A stretch of 64,000 nucleotides of DNA from Bacillus sp. MYb209 (GTDB lineage: Bacteria > Bacillota > Bacilli > Bacillales > Bacillaceae_G): positions 1 through 64,000 of the forward strand of contig NZ_PCNZ01000009.1 in NCBI RefSeq assembly GCF_002975175.1, given 5' to 3'. Position numbers and translations under genes: made by a program. Below, in pieces: positions 1-9,981 of this stretch (the stretch's first letter is position 1; each line of letters starts with the position of its first letter). The notes below the pieces were generated by a model. It did no database searches, was not told the DNA's origin, and worked only from the letters and a program-made list of their open reading frames with translations.

Positions 1-3
1 AAA

Positions 4-48
4 TACCCTATAGAATAGACTTTTTTTAAGTGTCTATTCTATAGGGTA
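4..48. terminator. Perfect 17-bp hairpin, probable shared terminator
   Basis: Arms at 4-20 and 32-48 are exact reverse complements around an 11-nt T-rich loop. It lies just beyond the stop of the leftward channel gene and probably ends it. Any U-tract on the minus strand is cut by the window edge, so direction is uncertain. Confidence 0.6.
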
Positions 49-65
49 CATTTTAATTAACCGCT

Positions 66-410
66 TTACTCTTTTTTTCTTTTCGATAATATACTTGGCA
101 GTTGCACATTAACTGCCAATTTATGAATAAATCCAAACACTAATCCAATCCCGATAAATATGTATAAGATCGTAAATACCTTTCCAAAATCAGTTTGCGG
201 ACTAAAATTCCCATCACCGACAGTCGTCAACGTGACCACACTAAAATATAAAGCGTCAAGAGGACGTAATCCTTCAACTGTACTATAAAAAATCGTCCCC
301 GATGTTAATGTCAAAATTGTTAATACGAATAACACTTGAAACTCTTTATCTTTCCAGGCTCGTAAACAGGCTCTTAACATCCGTTTCAATGTCAACATAA
401 ATGAAAGCAT
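66..410 (-). CDS. Two-TM potassium channel subunit (Ion_trans_2 family)
   Basis: A 114-residue membrane protein with a TM helix near residues 26-43, a pore loop with the K+ selectivity filter TVGDG at 63-67, and a second helix near 77-96. This is the minimal KcsA-like topology, so a tetrameric K+ channel in the cytoplasmic membrane is expected. The TVGDG filter replaces the commoner TVGYG. There is no cytoplasmic RCK domain; the protein ends soon after TM2 in a basic tail. I chose the ATG at 410 because AAGGGGA sits 6-7 nt upstream; an in-frame TTG seven codons earlier lacks such spacing. It is a stand-alone leftward gene. Confidence 0.85.
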   Translation of the reverse strand: MLSFMLTLKRMLRACLRAWKDKEFQVLFVLTILTLTSGTIFYSTVEGLRPLDALYFSVVTLTTVGDGNFSPQTDFGKVFTILYIFIGIGLVFGFIHKLAVNVQLPSILSKRKKE

Positions 411-474
411 TGGACTTCCCCTTCCAAACAAAAATACCTATAGTTAAAGGAAAGTCTATCACCTTTCAGTATAG

Positions 475-514
475 AAAAAAAGTAGCCCTTTTCTATTTCT
501 AGAAAAGGGCTACT
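475..514 (-). terminator. Intrinsic terminator after butanediol dehydrogenase
   Basis: A 14-bp perfect stem (481-494 with 501-514) with a 6-nt loop, followed on the minus strand by a run of T (the A-run 475-480). It directly follows the stop of the leftward dehydrogenase gene. Confidence 0.9.
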
Positions 515-529
515 TTCTTCTATTATATA

Positions 530-1582
530 TTATTTAGGTGAAACAAGAATTTTCACTTGTTTTTTATCTTTTACAAGTGCTTCAAAGCCTTCTTCAACAA
601 CTTGATCCACTGTGATTTTTTTCGTAATTAATTTCTCTGCTTGAATTTGGCCAGAGCTAATTAATTTAATAACAGCTGGGAATATATGACGATATCCAAG
701 AATACCGATAACTTCTTTTTCTTTTAATACAAGGTTGTTCGGAGTAATTGTCGCATCTTTTTCCCACACACTAACAATTACAGTTTGGCCTTCAAAACTT
801 GTACTTTCAATTGCTTGACGTAGTACAACTTCAACACCTGTTACTTCAAAGCTAACATTTACACCTAAACCATTTGTTAAGTTGCGAATTTCTGCTAGTA
901 CATCTTGAGTTGCTGGATTTAATACGTAATCAGCACCTGCTAATTTAGCTAGCTCTTGACGTTCTTTAGAAAGTTCAACTGCAATAACAGGAGTTGCTCC
1001 TGCTGCTTTTGCTGCTTGGATTACAAGAAGCCCAATCGGACCACAACCAAATACCGCTACAGCTTCTCCCTCTTTTAATTTACTTTGACGTACTGCATGA
1101 ACTGCTACTGCTGCTGGTTCTACAAGCGCACCTTGTTCATACGTCATTTCATCTGGAATATGATGAACCATATCTTCTGGTACTACTGTATATTCAGATA
1201 AACCACCGCCGTCTCCACCAAGACCGTGGAAAACAAGTTGTTCACAAACATTGTAATGTCCATGTTTACAAGCTTCACATTTACCACAAGAATAAATTGG
1301 TTCTACAACAACGCGGTCTCCCACTTTATGAGATGTAACTCCTTCACCAATTTCTACTACCTCACCACTAAACTCATGACCTAAAATAACCGGTGCTTTT
1401 ACGTGTGTTAATGGATGTTCTTCTGTTGGAATAAAAATAGGTCCTGCTAAATATTCATGCAAGTCTGTCCCGCAGATACCACACCATTTAACTTTAATTT
1501 TCACTGCTCCTGGTCTTACAGTTGGTTCTGGTACTTCTTCTACTCGTACATCATGTTGATTATGCCAAAGTAATGCTTTCAT
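530..1582 (-). CDS. bdhA: (R,R)-2,3-butanediol dehydrogenase, zinc-dependent MDR family
   Basis: A 350-residue medium-chain zinc dehydrogenase that interconverts acetoin and 2,3-butanediol with NAD(H), an overflow and redox-balancing step. The catalytic zinc site shows C37 in CGICGTD and the GHE at 68-70. The structural zinc cysteines are C99, C102, C105 and C113. The Rossmann motif GCGPIG is at 179-184. Length and the N-terminus MKALLWHNQHDVRVEE match Bacillus BdhA. The start at 1582 is preferred: GAGAGGG is 9 nt upstream of this ATG but directly abuts the ATG three codons earlier. Single-gene unit with its own promoter, a palindromic operator-like site just downstream, and a terminator. Sorbitol dehydrogenase-like paralogues are the main alternative. 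Confidence 0.9.
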   Translation of the reverse strand: MKALLWHNQHDVRVEEVPEPTVRPGAVKIKVKWCGICGTDLHEYLAGPIFIPTEEHPLTHVKAPVILGHEFSGEVVEIGEGVTSHKVGDRVVVEPIYSCGKCEACKHGHYNVCEQLVFHGLGGDGGGLSEYTVVPEDMVHHIPDEMTYEQGALVEPAAVAVHAVRQSKLKEGEAVAVFGCGPIGLLVIQAAKAAGATPVIAVELSKERQELAKLAGADYVLNPATQDVLAEIRNLTNGLGVNVSFEVTGVEVVLRQAIESTSFEGQTVIVSVWEKDATITPNNLVLKEKEVIGILGYRHIFPAVIKLISSGQIQAEKLITKKITVDQVVEEGFEALVKDKKQVKILVSPK

Positions 1583-1607
1583 TTTATACATCCCTCTCTA
1601 TGTATAT

Positions 1608-1624
1608 ACTTAACCTGGTTAAGT
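1608..1624. promoter_or_regulatory. 17-bp palindrome, candidate operator over the bdhA start site
   Basis: ACTTAACCTGGTTAAGT is a perfect 8-1-8 inverted repeat at roughly +3 to +19 relative to the predicted bdhA start point, a typical repressor site. The cognate regulator is not in the window. Confidence 0.6.
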
Positions 1625-1634
1625 TTACAAATCT

Positions 1635-1663
1635 ATTATAATACTTTTATCCATATATTTCAA
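1635..1663 (-). promoter_or_regulatory. Sigma-A promoter of bdhA
   Basis: On the minus strand, TTGAAA (1658-1663) is followed by a 17-nt spacer and TATAAT (1635-1640). The expected start point near 1627 falls just before the palindrome at 1608-1624. Confidence 0.8.
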
Positions 1664-1747
1664 AAAAACAATCTCATTTTCACTAATTTTTAACAAATAA
1701 TGTTCAATATTTTGTCACTTTGTACTTTTTTCCACATCTGTTAATTC

Positions 1748-1768
1748 AATTTCATTGCAGTTGAAATT
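1748..1768. promoter_or_regulatory. 7-7-7 inverted repeat upstream of the MFS gene
   Basis: AATTTCA and TGAAATT flank a 7-nt spacer. A second small palindrome, ATTATGCCATAAT, lies at 1772-1784 just before the ribosome site. Either could be an operator for the transporter; no function is shown. Confidence 0.3.
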
Positions 1769-1807
1769 AGCATTATGCCATAATAGCATAGGAGAGGTGA
1801 ATATCGC

Positions 1808-2962
1808 TTGAAATATTTTATTTACTTTATTGTTATCGTAGCGTTTTTAGATACATTTTCACAATTACCTATTATGAGTACTTTCGCTCAAAGCCTTGGA
1901 GGAACCCCTCTTGTTATCGGGCTAGTTGTCGGTATGTACTCATTCGCTAATATGATCGGTAATATTATTGCTGGAGCCGCTGTCGATAAATTTGGTGCAA
2001 AAAAAATCCTTTATATAAGCATGGGAATTACGAGTTTCATAGTCTTGTTATACACCGTTGTTCAAAGTGGTGAACAACTATTAGTTGTGCGCTTTATGCA
2101 CGGTTTTAGTGACGGATTTTTAATTCCTGCTGCCTTTACGTTTTTATCAAAACAAACAAATTCAGCAAGGCAAGGTAAGGCAATGGCTCTATCTGGTGCT
2201 GCTGTTGGAACAGCGGCAATCGTAGGACCTACTTTCAGTGGTATTATGAAAGCAACAGCTGGTATAGAGTGGGTGTTCATTACCATTTCTATTTTAATGG
2301 CCCTTGGTACAATCGTATCTCTATTCTTCTTACCAAATAACGTATCAAGGAAAGATACATCAAGAACACAAATGATGAACAAAGAAGATATGATTGAACT
2401 ATTGAGATCAGAACCGTTATTACAAGCATATATTGGTGCTTTCACACTAATGTTTTCACAAGGGATTGTCACTTATATGTTACCAGTAAAAGTTGAGGCG
2501 TTAGCACTTAAAGCATCTACAACAGGCATGATGTTAAGTGTATTCGGAATTACCGCTATCCTCTTCTTCTTACTGCCAACAAATCGTATTTACGATCGAT
2601 TTAATCGTTCAAAACTAATGCTAATCGGGATTGCAGTAATGGCACTAGCGTTATCTTTACTCGGATTATTTACAACAAAAGGCATGCTCTTTATCGTTAT
2701 GATGATCTATGGAATTGGATTCGCTATCCTCTTCCCAGCAATTAATGCTTTACTTGTTGAAAATACGACAGATGGTAACCGAGGGAAAGCATTCGGATTG
2801 TTTTATGCATTCTTCTCGTTAGGAGTTGTTGCTGGCTCCTTTACAGTCGGAGCAATCGGAGCATCACCTAGCGCTAGCTTCGTTATCGGAACTGCATTCT
2901 TATTAACATTTGCTGGAATGATTTATGTAAGAAGCAAAGCGAAAAAGACAATGATGGGTTAA
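1808..2962 (+). CDS. MFS multidrug/sugar-type exporter
   Basis: A 384-residue major facilitator protein with about 12 hydrophobic helices and the loop 2-3 signature (G..VDKFGAKK, about 56-66) after TM2. It fits the drug:H+ antiporter-1 group by length and motif; the substrate cannot be read from sequence. Translation starts at a TTG (1808), supported by GGAGAGGTGA ending 7 nt upstream; no ATG or GTG with comparable spacing is available. It is transcribed away from bdhA and ends in its own terminator, so it forms a single-gene unit. Confidence 0.8.
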   Translation: MKYFIYFIVIVAFLDTFSQLPIMSTFAQSLGGTPLVIGLVVGMYSFANMIGNIIAGAAVDKFGAKKILYISMGITSFIVLLYTVVQSGEQLLVVRFMHGFSDGFLIPAAFTFLSKQTNSARQGKAMALSGAAVGTAAIVGPTFSGIMKATAGIEWVFITISILMALGTIVSLFFLPNNVSRKDTSRTQMMNKEDMIELLRSEPLLQAYIGAFTLMFSQGIVTYMLPVKVEALALKASTTGMMLSVFGITAILFFLLPTNRIYDRFNRSKLMLIGIAVMALALSLLGLFTTKGMLFIVMMIYGIGFAILFPAINALLVENTTDGNRGKAFGLFYAFFSLGVVAGSFTVGAIGASPSASFVIGTAFLLTFAGMIYVRSKAKKTMMG

Positions 2963-2982
2963 TTCCATCATTGTCTTTTTTT
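2942..2982 (+). terminator. Terminator of the MFS gene
   Basis: A 16-bp stem (2942-2957 with 2965-2980) ends in a T-run and overlaps the stop codon. Confidence 0.9.
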
Positions 2983-3183
2983 CGCCTAATATATATTACT
3001 TTTGCATATAACCAAGTAATACTGTAAATAAACTTATGTATAAAAGCAATAATACTTTCTTCCTTAAAAAAAGAAACTGAATAAATACTGACGATACTTC
3101 GACAATTTCCTCGGAAATATTTCCTTTCCCCACATAATTTGATACACTATACATGAACTAAAATAATAACTTACTTTACAAAT

Positions 3184-3218
3184 AAAAAAACACACTCTTC
3201 TTATGAAGAATGTGCTTT
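3184..3218 (-). terminator. Terminator of inhA2
   Basis: A 14-bp stem with one wobble (3187-3200 with 3205-3218) is followed on the minus strand by a T-run from the A-tract at 3184-3190. It lies immediately past the protease stop. Confidence 0.85.
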
Positions 3219-3225
3219 TATTTTA

Positions 3226-5619
3226 TTAACGTCTAATCCAAACAGCACCTGCAGACTTATCATCTGCTTGTCCAACAACTTGGAATTTAAGTCCAAGGTT
3301 TGGAACTTTTCGTCCCGCATCAGCAATTTGTTTATTACTGTATACTTTTGAATCATCAAACGTTGTAACACCTTGTAATCCAGTATAATTAAACTGTCCT
3401 CGTGTAAATGAATTCATACTCCATGAAGGTGTTTGATCAAACGAAAATGCAGCATCTGCAATTTGAATTCCAGTATTACCGTATGCTGGTTTCCCACCTA
3501 AATTTCCAACAATCGCTTCTGGATGAGAATCTACAACACCAAGGAAGCCTTCACCTGGATGCACCCCAACCCAGTTATCTTTGAAGCTATCATCTGCATA
3601 CCAAACGACAAGACCTGTATCATACACCGGACCTCTTCCCGCTTTTAATCCATTATCTGATCCAGCATAGTTTCTCCACTCTAGATAATAATAATGGGGC
3701 TTCTGTTCTGTCCCATCAGAAACAACGAATCCATTTAACTTCATTTTAGACTGTCCTTCTGCGTCATCCGAAAATACTACTTGTCCATCAACTGTTACAT
3801 TTACATTATCCATTGCGAAACCTTTATATGTTAAAGCTGGATCTGTAATATAGTCGAATTGTAGTTTAACTTTCTTCCCTTTGAACTGGCTTAAATCGTA
3901 TGATTTATCAATCCATTTCCCATCTGTTGTATCTTTATCATCTTGTACTATCTTTTCTCCTAATCTATCAATCAATGTTTTTGTTCCATCTTCAGTTACA
4001 GCATGTACTTCGATGAAATCACACTCTGCTTCTAGTTCATAATTCGCTTTATAATCAAATTTTGCATTTGTTCCTTTTGTTAAATCGAAGAATGGTGTTT
4101 CTAATGTCGTATGAATATCATCGCCTCTTGTACTATAGTATGCACGCTTTCCAAATCCAGGCTTAATTGTTTCAATACTCTTACCTGGTAAGTTGACACG
4201 TACGACACCTGGACGATTTGATTTCGTAACACTTTGATCAATATATGTAGGAACTCCTACACCACTCTTAATTTTATCGTAATCTACTTCTAAAATTTTT
4301 GCCCAGTTGCCGCCCATATTCTTTTGTAAGAAGTCTTTATTTTGTGGCGAAAAACTAGTTGGCTCCGTTCCTGCGATTTTTCCTGTCCAACTACCTCCAC
4401 TCATTAATGACCAAGCTTCGACAGGTGATCCAGTTCCAGTATACTTCGTGTCATATTCATCCGGTAAACCAAGGTCATGTCCAAATTCATGTGCAAACAC
4501 ACCTACTGCACCGTCTTCTGGTTCAATTGTGTAATCATGCGCTGCTACTTTTCCACCAAAGTAATCTACCTTTGATTTTGTACCTTCAATCGCTACTGGA
4601 TCTCTTGCTAATTTTGAACGATGTGACCAAATCGCATCATCACCTAATTTACCGCCACCAGCTTCTTGACCAACACCAGCATGGATTACCATTAAATGAT
4701 CAATTACACCGTCAGATTCATTTTGATTACCGTCACCATTTGTATCATATCTATCGAATTGATCAAATTGAGATAAATCTAATCCTTTTTCAGCTGCCGC
4801 ACTTAAAGCTTCCTTCACTAAATCACGTGCGCCTTTTGGACCTTTATTATCATGACCACTGCTACCATCAGCTCCGTAATCAGCAGCTTTTCCTGGCACA
4901 GTTAGCCACTCCGTTACATATCCGTCTGTCGTATAACTACCACCAGACTGCTCTTCATAATATTGTTTAAATGTTTTTACTTTCGAACCATCAAATAATG
5001 TGTAAGGTTCATTACCAAATAGCATTTTTTGATAATGTTCTCTACTAAAATCTTTCGAATACATATAACCTGGTGTTTGCTCAATATTGTTATGTTTATA
5101 ATCACTAAATTCAACGAGTAACACTAACACTTTATCATTGCGGACAGGTCCACTATATGGAGCTTGTTTCGCCTTAGACGTTGGAACTTTCCCATCTAAT
5201 TGCTTTTTATTTGGCTCTGGCTTTTGCTCAGGGCTAACATTTTTTTCAGCTTTCTTTACTTTTTCCTTTTCTTCCATCTTCTTCTCTTTTACCTTTTTTA
5301 CGAAATCAGATGCTTCTTGAGCAGCATCCTCTGGAAGAATTTCTTTATTTACCTGATCCCCTTGTTTCTTTTCAATATATTGCTCTACAGCCTTTTTTGT
5401 CTCTTCTTTAGACGATGCTGGATTAATTGTTCCTCTTTCTTTCAACGCTTCCGCTAAACGATCTTCTTGAATTAAATTATGATCAATTGGCGTTGTAGAC
5501 ATGCTTTCTTTTGCTGGCGTTTCTGCATATGCTAACGGAGCACTCATTACAGCTGAGCATCCGATGAGTGTTGCGATCGTTAATGATGACAACACCTTAA
5601 ATGGCGCTTTTTTTCTCAT
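3226..5619 (-). CDS. inhA2: Immune inhibitor A metalloprotease, InhA2 type (peptidase M6)
   Basis: A 797-residue secreted zinc protease. The signal peptide has a basic start, a hydrophobic core, and a likely cut after PLAYA near residue 32. A Lys/Glu-rich propeptide-like stretch (about 75-150) precedes the catalytic domain. The zinc motif [11 protein letters not shown] is at about 377-387 (ligands H377, H381 and probably D387; base E378). The C-terminal half carries beta-rich domains of the family. InhA proteases of the B. cereus group degrade host antimicrobial peptides and matrix proteins. The sequence matches my memory of InhA2 rather than InhA1. The ATG at 5619 has AAGGGG 9 nt upstream; the ATG three codons earlier abuts it. 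Control by PlcR is supported by the box at 5843-5858. Confidence 0.9.
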   Translation of the reverse strand: MRKKAPFKVLSSLTIATLIGCSAVMSAPLAYAETPAKESMSTTPIDHNLIQEDRLAEALKERGTINPASSKEETKKAVEQYIEKKQGDQVNKEILPEDAAQEASDFVKKVKEKKMEEKEKVKKAEKNVSPEQKPEPNKKQLDGKVPTSKAKQAPYSGPVRNDKVLVLLVEFSDYKHNNIEQTPGYMYSKDFSREHYQKMLFGNEPYTLFDGSKVKTFKQYYEEQSGGSYTTDGYVTEWLTVPGKAADYGADGSSGHDNKGPKGARDLVKEALSAAAEKGLDLSQFDQFDRYDTNGDGNQNESDGVIDHLMVIHAGVGQEAGGGKLGDDAIWSHRSKLARDPVAIEGTKSKVDYFGGKVAAHDYTIEPEDGAVGVFAHEFGHDLGLPDEYDTKYTGTGSPVEAWSLMSGGSWTGKIAGTEPTSFSPQNKDFLQKNMGGNWAKILEVDYDKIKSGVGVPTYIDQSVTKSNRPGVVRVNLPGKSIETIKPGFGKRAYYSTRGDDIHTTLETPFFDLTKGTNAKFDYKANYELEAECDFIEVHAVTEDGTKTLIDRLGEKIVQDDKDTTDGKWIDKSYDLSQFKGKKVKLQFDYITDPALTYKGFAMDNVNVTVDGQVVFSDDAEGQSKMKLNGFVVSDGTEQKPHYYYLEWRNYAGSDNGLKAGRGPVYDTGLVVWYADDSFKDNWVGVHPGEGFLGVVDSHPEAIVGNLGGKPAYGNTGIQIADAAFSFDQTPSWSMNSFTRGQFNYTGLQGVTTFDDSKVYSNKQIADAGRKVPNLGLKFQVVGQADDKSAGAVWIRR

Positions 5620-5688
5620 TTTAATCATCCCCTTGTATCAATCTTAAACTTCAGATAAAAATAAGTAATCTATCCTCCCTTGTATAAT

Positions 5689-5735
5689 AAAAAACATGAT
5701 TCTATAAGCAATAAGCTTTCTGTTATAGAATCATG
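5689..5735 (-). promoter_or_regulatory. Terminator-like hairpin in the inhA2 leader
   Basis: A perfect 13-bp stem (5695-5707 with 5723-5735) has a 15-nt loop and is followed in the inhA2 direction by TTTTTTATTA. Between it and the PlcR box is a small stem of CCAG/CTGG (5740-5751). The layout resembles an attenuator between promoter and gene. It could also be an mRNA-stabilising hairpin; no known riboswitch class was recognised. Confidence 0.45.
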
Positions 5736-5842
5736 CCCTCCAGTTTTCTGGTCAGACCCTCTATCTTTTTATGTCGAAATGTGAAAAATAAAGAGTGATT
5801 TGTTATATATTAAATAGCTTATATTAAAAATTTAAAAGACAA

Positions 5843-5858
5843 TATGCAAAATTGCATG
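5843..5858. promoter_or_regulatory. PlcR box upstream of inhA2 (one mismatch)
   Basis: TATGCAAAATTGCATG matches the PlcR consensus TATGNAN4TNCATA at all but the last fixed base. It is the only such site near the protease and lies about 225 bp upstream of the start. InhA2 genes are known members of the PlcR regulon. Confidence 0.65.
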
Positions 5859-5872
5859 AAAATTCTTTCAAA

Positions 5873-5909
5873 CAAAAAAAAGAACCCAAGTTAATTAAAC
5901 TTGGGTTCT
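5873..5909 (-). terminator. Terminator of the rbs-tal operon
   Basis: An 11-bp stem (5881-5891 with 5899-5909) and a minus-strand T-run from the A-tract at 5873-5880 close the ribose operon after the transaldolase gene. Confidence 0.9.
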
Positions 5910-5919
5910 CCATTTCGTA

Positions 5920-6567
5920 TTATTTCTCTTGTGTTTTTTCCCAATCAGCTAAGAATTTCTCAATTCCTTGATCTGTTAATGGGTGCTTCACTAATGAAGC
6001 GATTACGTTTGCTGGGATTGTTGCAATATGTGCACCGTTTAACGCTGCTTCTGTTACGTGAACACTGTGACGTACAGATGCTGCAATGATTTCTGTTTCA
6101 ATGCCGTGAATTGCAAAGATTTCTGCGATTTGGCGGATTAAGTCCATACCGTTATGACCGATATCATCTAGGCGACCTAAGAACGGTGAAACGTATGTCG
6201 CACCAGCGCGAGCTGCAAGTAATGCTTGCACTGCTGAGAATACTAATGTAACGTTTGTACGAATTCCTAAATCAGAGAATGCTTTTACTGCTTTTAAGCC
6301 TTCTGTTGTCATTGGAACTTTTACAACAACGTTTGGAGCGATTTTTGCTAACTCTTTTCCTTCTTCAATCATTTTATCAGCTTCTAAGCTAATTACTTCT
6401 GCACTTACAGGTCCTTCAATAAAGCTGCAAATTTCACGAATACGCTCATGGAAATCTACGCCTTCTTTTGCTACAAGTGATGGATTTGTCGTTACTCCAG
6501 CTACTACACCTAATGCATTTGCCTCTTTAATTTCGTTAACGTTTGCTGTATCAATAAAAAATTTCAT
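5920..6567 (-). CDS. tal: Transaldolase, small TalC/FsaA-like type
   Basis: A 215-residue class I aldolase of the short transaldolase group. The Schiff-base lysine is K83 in VVVKVPMT, and the N-terminus [16 protein letters not shown] with TTNPS near 26-30 is typical. It transfers a dihydroxyacetone unit between pentose-phosphate intermediates; fructose-6-phosphate aldolase activity is the alternative within this family. It is the last gene of the ribose operon, 34 bp after rbsB with no terminator between, which ties ribose-5-phosphate produced by RbsK to the non-oxidative pentose-phosphate pathway. The ribosome site is GGAAG-type. Confidence 0.88.
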   Translation of the reverse strand: MKFFIDTANVNEIKEANALGVVAGVTTNPSLVAKEGVDFHERIREICSFIEGPVSAEVISLEADKMIEEGKELAKIAPNVVVKVPMTTEGLKAVKAFSDLGIRTNVTLVFSAVQALLAARAGATYVSPFLGRLDDIGHNGMDLIRQIAEIFAIHGIETEIIAASVRHSVHVTEAALNGAHIATIPANVIASLVKHPLTDQGIEKFLADWEKTQEK

Positions 6568-6601
6568 TTGTTATTCTTCCTTCCTAATTTTCATTTTATA
6601 T

Positions 6602-7525
6602 TTATTTTTTCTTAATAAGCTCTAATTCAATCGGAATAAATTTGTCCACTTTTTTACCTTGTGTTATCTCTTTTGCTGTTTCCATCGCCTTCTCTCCAAT
6701 TAATTCCGGTTTTTGAGCGACTGTTGCTGCCATGCGTCCATCTTTAACCGCTTTTACAGCATCGTCCGTTGCATCAAATCCAACAACGACTACATCCGTT
6801 TTACCAGCAGATTTCAATGCCTCAATTGCGCCTAATGCCATTTCATCGTTATGAGCGAACACTGCTTTTATATCGCTATTCGCTTGCAAAATATTTTCCA
6901 TAACGGATAATCCTTTTGCACGATCGAAATCAGCTGCTTGTTTTGCTACTACTTTTAAAGACTTATCAGCTACGTTATGGAATCCTTTCCCACGCTCACG
7001 AGCAGCAGACGATCCAGGGATTCCTTCTAACTCAGCGACATTTGTTCCTTCACCAACTACTTCCCGAATGTAATCACTAGCCATTTGACCACCTTCTACA
7101 TTGTTGGAAGCTATGTGAGAAACAACTTTACCTGAATTTGCAACTCTGTCTACTGTAATAACAGGAACATTGGCTGCATTGGCTGCACTTACCGCTGAAG
7201 CAACAGCATCTGAGTCGGTTGGATTAATAACAACTACATCGACACCTTTTTGAATTAAATCTTCAACATCGTTTGTTTGCTTCGCTGCATCATTTTGTGC
7301 ATCAACAGCAATTAATTCAATGCCGCTATCTTTTGCTTTCTTTTCTGCACCTTTTTTCAACGTGACGAAAAATGGATTATTTAAAGTTGAAACAGAAAAT
7401 CCAACTTTAATAGTTTTATTTCGACCTTTATCGCTAGAATCCTTTGCCCAATCTGGTGGTTCCATTGAACAACCAGCAGTAACTACCATGATGCATGCAA
7501 CGAGTATCAGTAACCATTTTTTCAT
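6602..7525 (-). CDS. rbsB: Ribose ABC transporter, substrate-binding lipoprotein
   Basis: A 307-residue periplasmic-binding-protein type 1 family member. The lipoprotein signal ends in the lipobox VTAGC with C19, so it is tethered to the outer face of the membrane. The mature part shows the sugar-binding fold with FSVSTLNNPFF near its start and VVGFDATDDA in the second lobe. It delivers D-ribose to RbsC/RbsA. The ATG at 7525 was chosen for GGAGGGG 6 nt upstream; an earlier in-frame ATG lacks spacing. It follows rbsC by 14 bp. Confidence 0.92.
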   Translation of the reverse strand: MKKWLLILVACIMVVTAGCSMEPPDWAKDSSDKGRNKTIKVGFSVSTLNNPFFVTLKKGAEKKAKDSGIELIAVDAQNDAAKQTNDVEDLIQKGVDVVVINPTDSDAVASAVSAANAANVPVITVDRVANSGKVVSHIASNNVEGGQMASDYIREVVGEGTNVAELEGIPGSSAARERGKGFHNVADKSLKVVAKQAADFDRAKGLSVMENILQANSDIKAVFAHNDEMALGAIEALKSAGKTDVVVVGFDATDDAVKAVKDGRMAATVAQKPELIGEKAMETAKEITQGKKVDKFIPIELELIKKK

Positions 7526-7539
7526 GAATTGCCCCTCCA

Positions 7540-8475
7540 TTACGCTTCTTTTCGACGATCAATTAGTACAGCTAGTAAGATTACAAGTCCTTTTACAACT
7601 TGTTGGAAGAAAGAAGATACACCTAATAAATTTAAACCGTTATTTAGCACACCAATGATAAGTACACCGATGAGTGTACCAACAATCCATCCTCTTCCAC
7701 CTGAAAGACTCGTTCCTCCTAACACAACTGCAGCAATTGCATCTAATTCATAAGAAGTACCAGCAGTCGGCTGTGCAGAATCTAATCGTGATGTTAATAC
7801 AATACCTGCAAGCGCTGCCAAAATTCCGGAAAGACCGTAAATCATTACCTTAATTCTCGTAACATTAATACCTGATAAAGCTGCCGCTTCTTCATTTCCA
7901 CCAATCGCAAACGTACGGCGACCAAACGTTGTTTTCTTTAAAATAAAGTACAGTACTGCAAAAGCAATCATCATTGTAACGGCTGGCACAGGAATGCCAA
8001 GGAAATAACCACGGCCAAACATTTGGAACATTAAATGATCACCAAGACCAGTGATCGGACGTCCGTCCATATAAACAAGCGTCAACCCGCGAAAAATAGT
8101 CATCGTTGCTAAAGTCGCAATAAACGGAGCTACTTTTCCCTTCGTAATAATGATACCGTTTACAATCCCCATTACAAGACCTGCTAATAATCCAACTGCC
8201 ATCGCAAGGAACGGATCCATGCCACTTGCCATCATTCCGGCAACAAGTGCACTTGATAATGCTAAAATAGAACCTACCGATAAGTCAATACCCCCTGTTA
8301 AAATAACGAAGGTCATTCCAAATGCAATGAGTGCATTAATCGATACTTGGCGCAGTATATTAAATAAATTTGGAATTTCAATAAATGCTGGATTTAAAGC
8401 TGTAATCACTACGATAATTAACACTAAACCGATTAAAGAACCGAGTTGTTGTAATACATTCCCCTTCTTAGCCAT
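7540..8475 (-). CDS. rbsC: Ribose ABC transporter permease
   Basis: A 311-residue polytopic membrane protein of the BPD_transp_2 (monosaccharide) group, with about 8-10 hydrophobic helices. It shows the conserved GGIDLSVGS motif near residues 60-68 and GGTSLSGGRG near 245. It forms the ribose channel with RbsA and RbsB. Three bp separate it from rbsA, which indicates translational coupling. Confidence 0.92.
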   Translation of the reverse strand: MAKKGNVLQQLGSLIGLVLIIVVITALNPAFIEIPNLFNILRQVSINALIAFGMTFVILTGGIDLSVGSILALSSALVAGMMASGMDPFLAMAVGLLAGLVMGIVNGIIITKGKVAPFIATLATMTIFRGLTLVYMDGRPITGLGDHLMFQMFGRGYFLGIPVPAVTMMIAFAVLYFILKKTTFGRRTFAIGGNEEAAALSGINVTRIKVMIYGLSGILAALAGIVLTSRLDSAQPTAGTSYELDAIAAVVLGGTSLSGGRGWIVGTLIGVLIIGVLNNGLNLLGVSSFFQQVVKGLVILLAVLIDRRKEA

Positions 8476-8478
8476 ATC

Positions 8479-9963
8479 TTACTCTCCCCCTGTAGCTAGT
8501 GCCATAATAGACTCTTGCGATGCCTGATCTTTCTCTAAAATACCACCGATTTTTCCTTCATGAATGACGAGAACACGATCACTCATTCCTAAAACTTCTG
8601 GAAGCTCCGACGATACCATAATAACGGCATCTCCTTGCTCGGTAAGCTTATTCATAATAGAGTAAATTTCTTTTTTAGCCCCAACATCTACACCTCTTGT
8701 TGGCTCATCTAAAATGAGTAACTGCGGATGAATACCTAACCATTTTGCAATTACAATCTTTTGCTGATTTCCACCAGAAAGAGATTTTACAACTTGCTCT
8801 CCGTTTGCTGCTTTCACATTAAGAAGCTTCATCATATCCTCTGTAAATTGCTGTTCTAAACCTTTATTAACAACGCTTCCCTTTGAAAGACTTTCTAAAT
8901 TTGGTAAAGCTAAATTTTCACGAATCGAAAAATCTAACACAAGCCCTTCAGATTTTCTATCCTCTGTAATAAAGGCAATTCGTTGTCTAATCGCATCAAT
9001 TGGACTATCAATTTTTACTTCTTGTCCATTCATAAAAATTTGTCCTGAATCAAGCGGTTCATATCCAAATATCGCTTTCATAATATCCGTGCGACCAGCT
9101 CCCATCAAGCCCGCAACACCAAGGATCTCACCTTTTCTAACTTGAAACGAAACATTTTCAAATTTTCCTTTTTTCGTTCCGTTACGCATTTCAAAAATCA
9201 CTTCGCCAATTTGACTACTTCGTTCTGGATAACGTTCACCAATACTGCGGCCCACCATCATGCTAACTACTTCATCAAATGACGTTTCTGGAATTAATCT
9301 CTTCCCTACATATTCTCCATCACGCAAAATCGTAATAGCATCACATATTGAAAAAATTTCTTCCATCCGGTGTGAAATATAAACAAATGAAACGCCCTCT
9401 TTACGCAATTTATTAATAACAATAAACAGCGTTTCAATTTCGCGATCTGTTAATGCTGCTGTAGGTTCATCCATAATAATAACGCTCGCCTTTGTCATTA
9501 ATGCTTTAGCAATTTCAATAATTTGCTGTTGTCCAACTGATAATTCACCTGCTAGCATAGCGCCTCTCACATGTAGACCAAGATCTGCTAATTGCTGCTG
9601 GGCAATCGCATTCATTTGACGCGTACGTAAAATGCCCGTTTTCCCATACATTAACTCTTTTCCAAGAAACATATTTTCAGCTACCGTTAAATTTGGTAAT
9701 ATGTTCAACTCTTGATGGATAAATGCAATACCGTACTCTTCCGCTTCTTTCGCATTTTTAAAAGTTCGTTCTTGTCCATCAATTGTGACTGTTCCACTGT
9801 CTTTTTTATATACACCTGTTAAAATCTTCATGAGCGTCGATTTCCCCGCTCCATTTTCCCCCATCAATGCATGGACTTCTCCTGTTTCAATCATAAACTG
9901 TGCGTTTTTTAGAACAGGATTACCACTGAACGCTTTTGAAATGTTCTTCATTTCAATATGCAT
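8479..9963 (-). CDS. rbsA: Ribose ABC transporter, duplicated ATPase
   Basis: A 494-residue tandem ABC ATPase of the monosaccharide importer class. The N-terminal half has Walker [10 protein letters not shown] at 35-43, signature LSVGQQQ and Walker [12 protein letters not shown]. The C-terminal half has LSGGNQQ and [14 protein letters not shown] but the degenerate Walker A (GLMGAGRTD) expected for RbsA-type second domains. Possible starts are GTG 9972, ATG 9969 and ATG 9963; the last gives the family N-terminus and lies 10 nt after AAAGGGA. It sits 18 bp after rbsD. Confidence 0.9.
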   Translation of the reverse strand: MHIEMKNISKAFSGNPVLKNAQFMIETGEVHALMGENGAGKSTLMKILTGVYKKDSGTVTIDGQERTFKNAKEAEEYGIAFIHQELNILPNLTVAENMFLGKELMYGKTGILRTRQMNAIAQQQLADLGLHVRGAMLAGELSVGQQQIIEIAKALMTKASVIIMDEPTAALTDREIETLFIVINKLRKEGVSFVYISHRMEEIFSICDAITILRDGEYVGKRLIPETSFDEVVSMMVGRSIGERYPERSSQIGEVIFEMRNGTKKGKFENVSFQVRKGEILGVAGLMGAGRTDIMKAIFGYEPLDSGQIFMNGQEVKIDSPIDAIRQRIAFITEDRKSEGLVLDFSIRENLALPNLESLSKGSVVNKGLEQQFTEDMMKLLNVKAANGEQVVKSLSGGNQQKIVIAKWLGIHPQLLILDEPTRGVDVGAKKEIYSIMNKLTEQGDAVIMVSSELPEVLGMSDRVLVIHEGKIGGILEKDQASQESIMALATGGE

Positions 9964-9981
9964 TCTCATCACATCCCTTTA

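Noticed and set aside
4359-4970. 203-codon + strand ORF
   Set aside because: Antisense to inhA2, Leu/His-rich shadow composition, no ribosome site.
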